Position numbers and translations under genes: made by a program. Shown one piece after another: positions 55,354 to 64,000 of a DNA stretch of 64,000 bases. This DNA comes from Plantago major (taxonomy: Eukaryota; Streptophyta; Magnoliopsida; Lamiales; Plantaginaceae), in the NCBI GenBank assembly GCA_026545765.1, contig CM048844.1:56950932-57014931 (forward strand). Reading direction: 5' to 3'. Each line of letters begins with the position of its first letter. The stretch's first letter is position 1. Below the pieces are notes generated by a model. The model had not been told where the DNA came from. It ran no database searches and saw only the letters and a program-made list of their open reading frames with translations.

Positions 55354-58300
55354 ATGGGGTTAGAGGATGTAGGTGACCTTGCGATGCATATGATCCTGTC
55401 GAAATTAGGGCCGACGGAAGTGGCTGCAGTTGCTTGCGTGGGCAACCGGTTTCGCTACTGGGCCTCCGAGGACTACCTGTGGACCCGTTTCTGCTCTCAG
55501 GATCTCAATCTTTCTTCTCCGCTCAATCCTTCTGGAAATCCATCTCCTTCGTTCAAGGTATCAAACTCGCAATGCAATGTGTTTTCGTCTTCTCGAGGTG
55601 TATCGGTGTTTTTGTCTTATTGATTCTGTCAATTGCCTCGATTTCGTATGATTTGTATCAATGTTTTCGTCTTACTGATTCTGTCAATTTGCCTCGATTT
55701 GTATCGGTGTTCGGTTATAAATGTTTTTCGTATGCAGTTAATTGCATTTTCACACTTGGTCAGAATTTTGTTCTTCCTCATATGATTTGTATGCTCGTAT
55801 TACAAGTGACTGTTAATGCATTCAAAATTTGGACTAAGGTCGTCAGACATTGCCGAATAATCCCCTAAAAGAGTTTCTTATACAGCTTTACTAATATATA
55901 CCATTCAGTCATTCACTTAAAATCTCTGATAGTACATGATATTGTTTATTCAACTGTTTGTTGTTAGCTTATAGAAAAAAAATGATTTAGTTATTCAGAG
56001 AGTGTTTGGTTTACGAATAAAACCAAGAAAACAAGAAAACCTGGTTAAAAACACCTAATTTTTTCCTTGACACTCCCTCAGTCTTTAAACTGTGCTACTG
56101 GATGGTTTCATTATTTTCTTTCATCTTCAGGCTGCTTATAGAGAATGGCGAGAAGTATTTGCAAAGTACCCTTGGCCGGTTGTAGTAAGGGCAAAGAGGT
56201 GCTGGATGAATCTCAAAAACTGGCTGGTAATAAACTTTCCTGAGGTCTTACCTACTTTACGGGAGGGTGCATCTGAAGATGAAATTGACAAGTTTGAGGA
56301 GTCTATGCAAATAAAGCTACCTCTTCCTACCAGGGTCCTGTACAGATTTTGTGATGGTCAAGACATGAACATTGGAAGCGGTGGATCTTCAAATATCATG
56401 GGTGTTATTGGTGGTTATTCTATACATCAACACTATGTGAATGTTTTCTTGCTACCATTACGCAAAGTGATTCGCGTTACGAAGAATGTTGTGTCTCGAA
56501 TTCAATTTGGAGGCAGATGTATGCATGTCGTGCTTGCAGCTTCTTGGTACAGTCAAAAGCTTTTCTTGTTGAACTGTAGCAGTGGTCAACTTTATGTTGG
56601 CACAAAGAATCTTATACCCGATGGAGAGATGTTGCCTTGTGTGCCGGAGAGACTGATCTATTCAGTTCATGATCCTAGGTGTAGTGAACAACAAGACGCA
56701 ATGTTATTGTGGCTAGAAGAGCATGTGCACCGATTGGACGATAGAATTATTAAAGTTCGACAGGAAGAAAAAATTAAAAGCATCTGTCTGTTCCCCGAAG
56801 AACCACCACTTTGCTCCTCAGCAATAACACATGGTGTGAAGGTACATGTCGCTTACCCTAGACCGTATGATGACCAGATGACATTTATTAACTCAACGAT
56901 ATATGTGCATTGCTATGTTAACTTGGCGTATCGATGTAGTTCAGTTGAATAGTAATCATTATAGGCTTTTCTATGAGTGAACATAAAATGCATGGTTTTC
57001 AGCTCTCTCTGAGTTCTTTCACTATGAGTTACCAGTCCCTGTGGACGGTAAATTGATTAGATGAATGTCAATACAATTGTTATTTGCTACCTATAGTATG
57101 ATGGTCGTATCCTATGTTTATTAGCTTTTGGGTCACTCTTGAATGATACCCCAGAGTAGATGTTACACAACATATACATAATGTGTGCTAAAGCAAGTTG
57201 TGCTGCTTTAAGTGCCACTTATTCCAGTATTCCCTTCGTAACATTTTAATCGGTCACCTTTCTTATTTGGGTGTCCGTTTAGGAATGCATACTTCCCAAA
57301 ATGGCAACAAAGTACCCACTATCCACTATCTTCTCAATCTTTACATTATTACATAGATTGCCACCCATTGTCCACCTCTTACCAGTGTACGGAAAACAGA
57401 CTGGAAGGTGAATAGGAAATGCTGTAAACTACTGGTTCAAACGGTTTAACTGGTCTGAACAGTAGGTGGCCTGTTGTTTTATTATTTAAAAGAAATAATT
57501 ATATCTCTATAATAGATATAAACATGTTAATATTGCAAATACAGTAGTATTTTATCATGCACCATAAACTCTAGACTAGATCTTGCAATTTAGCAATACC
57601 GAACACTCTCTTCTTCCTATCTTCTGGTAGAATCCGCTATATAATCTGCTCAATCACAAGCCATGATGTGGTTTCGGCTTTGAAGAGGAGATATGAGAGA
57701 GGCGGCCGTGTGTGTGAGATATTGGGATTTGGGTTTTGTATGAGTTGAGAAGGTGTTTGTGTGTGAATAACATTTTTCGTTCAAGTGTTGCTACTAATAA
57801 TAATACGTAGTTTTTTAGTTTTAAAAACAATTCGGATTGGATAATCTGATAATCTGCAGATTTATTCTGATTTTTTCCGAAACCCAACAAAAAGCTTGAT
57901 CCGAAGTCCAATCCGAAAATGGCGTATTGGATTGTTGGATTTTCGATTTTGGGTTATTTGAACACCTCTAATTAAATTAAGACATCACTTGTATTTATAT
58001 ACTCATTTTTATTTAAATATTACCCCCACTCAAAACTTTAGTCATTTTATACTCCAATTTCTTAATATGTGCGTGCAACATGAATACAGCCGAGTATACA
58101 TTAACTTACAGAATTGGACACGTTAAATTTGTTTAGTATGAAATATAGTAATGTATAAATGAAACCAAATTGGAGGTATCAGATATCCTACACTTCAGGA
58201 AAAATCATACTAATTGTTGACATTTACTTATATTATGAGATTATGCATTCATTTATTTAACTTATTATATGGCTTATAAAAAAGATTGGGCAATATGGGC

Positions 58301-59755
58301 ATTTTAGGTATTGAAAAAGTATTCTTTTGTCAATAAAATCTACCATTTGACACTTATGTAATAAATATTATTTTGTTGTATTTGTGATGTAAGAAACCAT
58401 ATTGGTGACATTAAGTTGTAATTAAGATCTCAAAATGATACTGGAATGTAGTTTTCCGTTGCAAGTTTTCTCACACATCTCTTAAACAAAAGGCAAACTC
58501 TGTCCGAAGCACTCCCCGGTGGTAGGGTGATGTATTCTGTACACTTCCTTCCTTGCATTTTCTTTGTATTTCTTGGATTCCTTTATTAAAAACTAATTTC
58601 TCTTTTTATTCAAGGTCCGTACTTCTGCTGTGTTTGTGCCTGAGCTATGTGATCATTCGGTACCTGCAAAGAAGTTATGCTTTGCTTATTCTGTCCGCCT
58701 GTCACTTTCACATGATGGATGTATTAGCAATGGAACAACCTATAGCTCTTGCCAATTATATTGGAGACACTGGTGTATGCGCCACAACAATGTTCTTATA
58801 TCGGAAACAAATGGCGATGGTTTGGTAGGAAAGGTGGGTTTGCTTACTTGATAATCTTGCTAAATAGAATCGTGTCTCAACTCTTGATAAACACATCTAA
58901 AACTATGGACTATGGTTTTATGAAAGCATTGAATCCAGATAGAGACTGTCATATTAATCTGAAATGTATGAAACAACACTGCAGACCTCAAACGATTCCT
59001 GGTTTATTGATGCATTACAGGTGCCCACATACTGTCTTCCAAATATGCAAAGTTACTTTTTAAATTAAAACTTAGTAGTTTCTTCATCTCAATTGGTGGG
59101 CACCATTTAGTGTTAGAGTAGACTAACTTGTCACAATGACAACATACGCATAATACTAATATTTATTAAACCATCAGCTGGGTAAGCTGCGTCTTATATA
59201 TGATGCTCATTTGTCACCTCTCATGGGTTTAGCAAATATGTTAAGTAGTAATGATTATTACTAAAACTCTATTCATTTGGTCTTACCTTAATGTATACAC
59301 CTGCAGTACCCGATCCTGACTCCAGGCCAGGAAGAGTTCTTTTATCAGAGTTGTACTTATTTGGCTTACGATAGAGGATCTATGGGAGGATACTTCACAG
59401 GAGTTCCTGGAAGGTACGGAAAAAGTATTTTCCACTCTGCATTATGTTCTGAGTTATTTACATTCTGCAATGGATGAGTAAATATTGTGCCTGGAACTAC
59501 TCTATATGTTGGTTTCCGAACACTTGAGAGTATTCTTTAGGAGCTGATGCAAGTTAGGGGATCATCTAACAGTCTCATAAAATTTTGAAGATATATTAGT
59601 ATTTATTACCTGTCCATTAGAAAAAGATTTCTTCCCTTATACCAGCACAAGAAATGACATTTTCTTCCAATTGCAGATTAGTTGATCCAAGTGGCCCCCC
59701 ATTTCAGACAGAAGTAGCAGAATTCCCTCTTGAGCGGCCGGACTACATTTTCTGA
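55354..59755 (+). CDS. SKIP16: F-box protein of the SKIP16 type (F-box, SMI1/KNR4, ApaG), 5 exons
   Basis: Exons 55354-55557, 56131-56841, 58615-58833, 59307-59413, 59677-59755. All junctions are GT-AG, the phases fit, and the CDS is 1320 bp (439 residues), close to the family length. N-terminal F-box (LEDVGDLAMHMILSKLGPTE ... WASEDYLWTRFC), the part that binds SKP1/ASK in SCF ubiquitin ligases. The middle is an SMI1/KNR4-like domain (ASEDEIDKFEESMQIKLPLP, LYRFCDGQD, IGGYSIHQHYVNVFLLPL, SVHDPRCSEQQDAMLLWLEE). The C-terminus is an ApaG domain (VRTSAVFVPE, CQLYWRHWCMRHNN, LTPGQEEFFYQSCTYL, GGYFTGVPGR, FPLERPDYIF). The start is the first ATG in an A-rich context that gives the F-box directly. 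Intron 2 is long (1773 bp) and holds a MITE-like end. Substrate unknown; function is inferred from the domains. It lies head to head with the PAE gene across 7.5 kb of transposons. Confidence 0.95.
57830..57970. mobile_element. hAT-MITE-like end in SKIP16 intron 2
   Basis: The end gggttatttgaacacctcta (inverse TAGAGGTGTTCAAATAACCC) has the form of a plant hAT MITE terminus. It is preceded by short repeats of tccgaa/ttcggatt. The opposite end was not found with certainty. Confidence 0.35.
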
Positions 59756-60897
59756 AATGTCGAGTGACAAAGCAAGCTCATATACTGGAAGGAAATGAAA
59801 ATTATTACAATGACTGGGTTTATGTTGCCAGAATGCTTCCGTAGTTCCATGTGCTTGTGGTTGCATTGCCAATTTGCCATGTATGTGAGTTGAGGGGAAG
59901 TTTCTCTCCTTGGTGGTAATAGTTTTCTAGAAGCAATGGCGCTCCTGTGCTGGCAATATGCCTACCTACCTGGTTAAAATGTGCTTGATGGTAGTCTGTT
60001 CGTGAAGTCTTGATTTCACTGATTCTTGACTTGTGTATTTCACTGTACATAATGCGCCTTTGATAGACGTTTCAGTTGAACTGAATGTTGCCTTGTTAAT
60101 TAGCGAATTTGTTCGAAATGGGAATAATTCTGCCCTGAAACAATTTAAGGTGTCCCTTTGATAAGTTGGATCTTTCTGGTGTGAGTAACTCTATTGTATT
60201 AAAGGTGTTGTTCTGACTAACTTTAGTTACTTATTTTGATCCATTAGATTAAAAATGTAACGGTGGAGATCAAATAATCTACTACCTTTCGCACCAAATG
60301 TTGTCATGGGATGTTGCTCATGTCGCACGAGCTGTTGCACTACGTGTTGTTCTAATCGTCTATATCGCCCTAAACTATTTATATATATTATACACAAAAA
60401 AAAAAAACTCATTCTTCATATATTAAAAATTCCCTATTAAAAATTAAAATATTTTAATTAAAATCAAAATCAAATCAAAACCAATAATCAAAATTAAATT
60501 AATTAACCAATTTCCCATCATCGGCGCCATGATGATGATCATCGCCAAACCACTCATCATCTCCACTGAAGCATCTGCGCTCATTATAATTATCACTACT
60601 ACAATGATTCATGAGTTGATCTTGGACACTAATTAACCATGGATTTAGCTTATTAATTGAGGTTGAAAAAGATTGGATGGAAGGTGAATGAGAATTTCTC
60701 TCTCCTATACGTATTGAATTGGGAAAATTTAATTAGGTTTCATACAATTTTAATATTTTCAGATTAGGAATAATTGATGTGGAAATTTATTTGTAATTAT
60801 AATTTTAAGGTATATAATTATAAATTATAAATCCATCCATCTATCCTATATATTTTATTATGTAAAGCACAAGGGGCTAAACCTCACAAGATTAATT
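59756..60897. other. 3' flank of SKIP16 and AT-rich intergenic sequence
   Basis: The 3' UTR of SKIP16 should be in the first few hundred bases; no clear polyadenylation signal was chosen. Around 60285-60370 and 60510-60640 there are short, decayed coding-like segments on the minus strand, not assignable. Confidence 0.4.
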
Positions 60898-61378
60898 CAA
60901 TACTACATAGAATTTTGTGAAATTTGTTGTATTTTAGCCAATATATATTTCATTGTTATTTTTGGTATGTTGTCTACATATATAATTTTATTAAATCTCA
61001 TGTAACTTTATCTACAAAAATTCGAAAAATATTTTGGACATATATTTGAATTCGTCGTGACAAGACGAATCCATAGACACCAATTTTGAATAGTATTATT
61101 TCAATAAATTATTTTATTCATTAAAATAAAATATAGATTTATTAAATAAAATAAAATGAATTAATGGAAATTTAAAAATATAGTATTTATTAAATAAATT
61201 CAATCCTACGTGAAATTTTGTGGAATTAGTTGTATTTTCAACCAGTATATCTTCCACTATTTATTTTTGATATGTTGGCTGCATATATAGTTTTTATTAA
61301 ATCTAATATAAAATTATCTACAAAACTCCGAAAAATATTATGAATATATATTTGAATTCACCGTGACAAGACGTGAGC
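60898..61378. repeat. Two ~180-bp copies of an AT-rich repeat, 302 bp apart
   Basis: caatactacatagaattttg (60898) and caatcctacgtgaaattttg (61200) start two related stretches that run to 'gtgacaagacg' (61057 and 61360). A partial third copy is at 62219-62270 (gggctaaatccacca ... catacgtgaaatttt), with the preceding 'ggggctaaacctcac' block also found at 60871. Confidence 0.75.
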
Positions 61379-61589
61379 GTGTTCTTATATAATATAACTA
61401 GAACGTGAGCGTGTTATTGTGGCATCTAATTACAAATAATAATAAAAAGTATATGAAGGTAAGTGCAATCATTGTTTCTGATAATGAATTGTATTTTTTA
61501 GTTGAATTAAGATTTTGGATAGTGCGAATTGATCTGTTCCAATTTGATTAAAGAAGATGGAGAAGAAATATTGGTTACCGTTGTTGTTT

Positions 61590-61770
61590 TTTTCTTTAAT
61601 GATGAATTGATTTTGTTGGAGTTCAAATAAGGTTTTGCATGTGTTGGAGATGACATATTAAGATTTTTTAATGATGAATTGATTATGTTGGGGTTAATTT
61701 AGGGGCTTGAAATTTAATTAGAAAAGACAAATTGTGTTTTTTTAATGATGAATTGATTTTGTTGGATTGC
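61590..61770. repeat. Three diverged ~73-bp repeats
   Basis: taatgatgaattgatt[tt/at]gttgg occurs near 61598, 61669 and 61745; each is followed by a 'gtt..' purine-rich stretch. Confidence 0.75.
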
Positions 61771-62054
61771 GTTAGGGCTTAGAGTTAGAATGAATAAAAC
61801 ATATTGGTTTTTTTGTAATTAAAGTCTAATTTATATGCGTATCACAAATCGGTTCAATTTAACTCAAATTAAGTACTCAATTGCACAACTCTAATAGTTG
61901 TCCACTTATATATATAAATAAATAATGAAATACTAGCATTTACGTAACACACTACGTGTGTTAAGGGTTTTTATATAAACCAATGAATTTGTGATTGAAA
62001 AAAAAAGAGAAAACATTTAAAAACAATAAATAAAAGGGAGAACCTTACGCCAAT

Positions 62055-62066
62055 GGGATTCGAACC
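62055..62066 (-). other. tRNA-like B-box motif (possible SINE or tRNA relic)
   Basis: Sense GGTTCGAATCCC is a perfect pol III B box. No convincing A box or cloverleaf was found, so this is not called a tRNA gene. Confidence 0.35.
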
Positions 62067-62284
62067 CTGCACCTTCTACTGAAACAATGACACATGTACG
62101 TACCAAATTCAAATTGAATTAGTAAGATCACCGGATGAGATTTAAATTGAATTACAAATTTAGTGAAACTTTTTGAATTATTATACTACTTTGAATATAC
62201 TGTAATATATAAAGTTGATGGGCTAAATCCACCAGATTCATTCAAATTCCAGCCATCATACGTGAAATTTTAATACGGTTGAGC

Positions 62285-62700
62285 AGAGTCCAAATAGGGG
62301 GACGTATTAGTGTTGTTGCTAGGGATCATGAGGGCAATGTTATTGCTTGGTGAATTTTTTTATGTCTTATGGTTGTTGAAAATGCGGAAGGTTGGCCAGC
62401 CAAATTAAGAACAAAATTTGTTCGAGATTTTGAGTGGCAACATGTAGTAATTGAAAGGGATTGTTCTTTGGTAATTAGATCTCTTAAATCGATAAACTTT
62501 AGATTTGCCCCTTTGTTTCACTTTTCAAAGAAATTCAGATATTTGATGGAAAATTAAGCTTTGCCAAGTTAAACGTGAGGGTGAAGTTTTAGCACATAGA
62601 TTATCAGTTGGGTGTTCTTATGATGATGTTGGTTTGGTATATTTGTATTATCCACACCAAGATTGTTTTAGCATATATCATTATATTGGTATATTTGTTA
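62285..62700 (+). pseudogene. LINE-type RNase H fragment
   Basis: Sense translation gives RISVVARDHEGNVIAW, then after a stop VENAEGWPAKLRTKFVRDFE and VVIERDCSLVIRSLKSIN, then VKREGEVLAHRLSVGCSYDD. These are the order and landmarks of the RVT_3 RNase H domain at the end of plant L1 ORF2 (compare the better copy at 25050-25519). It is broken by at least two frame changes, and no RT is attached. Confidence 0.65.
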
Positions 62701-63030
62701 CTAGACGTGTTTTTTTCAGTTCCAGGAGATAGAAGAGACACATATGAGCTAATTGGTGGTGTGTTGATCTTTTCATGTCTATCAACAACATTTACACGTG
62801 AAGACTTTCAAGTTCATTTTCTTTATGTATAAGATTCGATCGATAGGATGAGGTATAAGGGTTCTCTTCTCTACGGTCTCTGGGCTGGAATGACTGGTTC
62901 TATCCAACCTGAATTTAACCCCGTTCGAAATAATGATGTTCATGTCCGATCTGGCATATACTCGATCCCGTTCCACACCTTTGTTACAAGACCCGAGCGC
63001 AACATTTTATGATTAAGTTAGTAAAAAAAT
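62701..63030. other. Spacer before the right-edge LTR
   Basis: No gene recognised; possibly the 3' untranslated part of another gypsy element, given the purine tract that follows. Confidence 0.3.
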
Positions 63031-63040
63031 ACATTTTTGT

Positions 63041-63059
63041 CCGCCGAGGGGGGGGGGGG
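63041..63059 (+). other. Purine/G tract next to the LTR start, polypurine-tract-like
   Basis: ccgccgaggg followed by a G run ends exactly at the LTR start TGTTG (63060). Confidence 0.45.
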
Positions 63060-63910
63060 TGTTGTTACGGACATGTGTCCAATCCGTTAAGGGCGCCATA
63101 GAGTGTGTCCTAAAGCGCATCACGGCTTAATTAGCCAATTCAGTACTGGTCCGACCTCACATGGTCCGCCCAAAGTGAATCGACCAGTACGCTAAAGGTC
63201 ACTACAACCTTACAGCTAGTCCGAGCTAGCTGGGAGAAGGACTTACAAACCTGGCCACGCCAGTACAGAGATGCCAAACAGACCGGACGAGGAAATCTCG
63301 GACGCCACCATCACGATAAGCCCAAACGTATAATGTAACCATCGAGATACTTGGTGAGACTCAGTTCTGGACATCCAGAGTCACCCAAGGGCAGATCAAC
63401 TAAGCAGACAGGTATGTCCGAGGGACTAACACGGACCCAACGTGCGGAACAGTACTCTCAGAGGGAAAGGACCAAACTACCCTCCCGGCCCATTAATTAG
63501 TATTTGATTACTATTCACTAATGGGCCATGGGCTAAAGGTAGCATTGGTGTCCAAATCTGAGGCATACACTTGGCATCATCTTATGAGCTACTTCATAAG
63601 TATATGATAACTATAAATATAGCACAAGGTCCAAGACCTTAAGGTAAGTGATAATTCCATAGTAACAAGCATCTCTTGATATCTTAACCTTTCCCGCTAC
63701 TATTGCATTGAGAGCTTTCATCTCTCCTTTGAGTAAAGCCTCATTCCGGATTGACTTAGGCAATCCGGGTAATCCATTCTAACCCCCCACTTAGTCCTTT
63801 CAGGTACTCTTGCTCGGACGAGCCTTGTCTCGGACTTCAAGTTGGAGGTGGATCTTAGATTAGGTTACTTATAGTAGTAGTGTTGGTGTTTGAGGTTTTA
63901 TCCCTCAACA
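63060..63910 (+). repeat. LTR of a gypsy element running off the right edge
   Basis: 851 bp starting tgttgttacgg and ending ccctcaaca; the tips form the 5-bp inverted repeat TGTTG...CAACA. A TATA box (actataaatatagc) is at 63610-63623. The primer binding site follows directly. Confidence 0.85.
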
Positions 63911-63930
63911 TTTTGGCGCCGTCTGTGGGA
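63911..63930 (+). other. Primer binding site of the right-edge gypsy element
   Basis: ttttggcgccgtctgtggga abuts the LTR end; the usual form of this site in Tat-type plant gypsy elements. Confidence 0.85.
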
Positions 63931-63965
63931 ATCTTTACAAAAAGATCTGTGTTTGTGTTGTGCTG

Positions 63966-64000
63966 ATGGCTAGAACGAGACGAACAGCTCGGACTAGTGC
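63966..64000 (+). CDS. Start of gag of the right-edge gypsy element (partial)
   Basis: The first ATG after the primer binding site opens a frame reading MARTRRTARTS to the window edge. Position and basic composition fit the beginning of gag. Too short for domain calls. Confidence 0.5.
   Translation, partial: MARTRRTARTS

Noticed and set aside
62041..62130. Possible tRNA gene around the B-box motif
   Set aside because: No acceptor stem, A box or cloverleaf could be built; kept only as a B-box motif.

Overview
The window reads as nuclear DNA of a flowering plant, most likely a eudicot. It has intron-rich plant genes (a pectin acetylesterase and an F-box protein of the SKIP16 type) set in a dense, nested landscape of plant retrotransposons and DNA transposons. 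There are no bacterial operons, CRISPR arrays or phage genes. All calls are from reading the sequence; no database was searched. The species cannot be named.

Layout. 1-7360: a satellite array of 170-bp units, open at the left edge; each unit is three diverged ~57-bp subunits. 7361-17437: a defective Sirevirus-like Ty1/copia element on the minus strand. Its 3' LTR is cut short at the satellite junction. It keeps gag, a protease/GAG-pre-integrase remnant, an RNase H remnant and an env-like gene, but integrase and most of reverse transcriptase are missing. A solo LTR of another Sirevirus family (13465-14964, TSD ttgac) sits in its gag, and an unclassified 1.1-kb repeat ('family A/B') sits in its 5' LTR. 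17438-29198: the 3' part of that second Sirevirus (plus strand: env-like region, polypurine tract, 3' LTR). It is interrupted by a second A/B copy, which is itself split by a 6.6-kb L1-type LINE with 16-bp target-site duplications.

29199-42552: a Ty3/gypsy element of the Tat type (minus strand) with LTRs, PBS, gag, protease, RT, RNase H, a second (archaeal-type) RNase H and integrase, all frameshifted, plus a 5.6-kb non-coding 3' region containing tandem arrays. 42709-43193: a hAT-like MITE. 44205-44340: CACTA-like terminal sequence.

44520-47829: an intact 12-exon pectin acetylesterase gene (minus). 55354-59755: an intact 5-exon SKIP16-type F-box gene (plus). The two are head to head. Between them lies a copia pol remnant carrying a 4.7-kb Mutator-like element (MULE), which holds a truncated transposase and a plant mobile domain gene. 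60-63 kb is AT-rich with diverged repeats and a LINE RNase H fragment. 63060-64000 is an LTR, PBS and gag start of another gypsy element running off the right edge.

Only the two cellular genes look functional. The rest gives a relative order of insertions: Sirevirus 2 is older than Sirevirus 1 and than repeat B; Sirevirus 1 is older than the solo LTR and repeat A; repeat B is older than the LINE; the copia remnant is older than the MULE.
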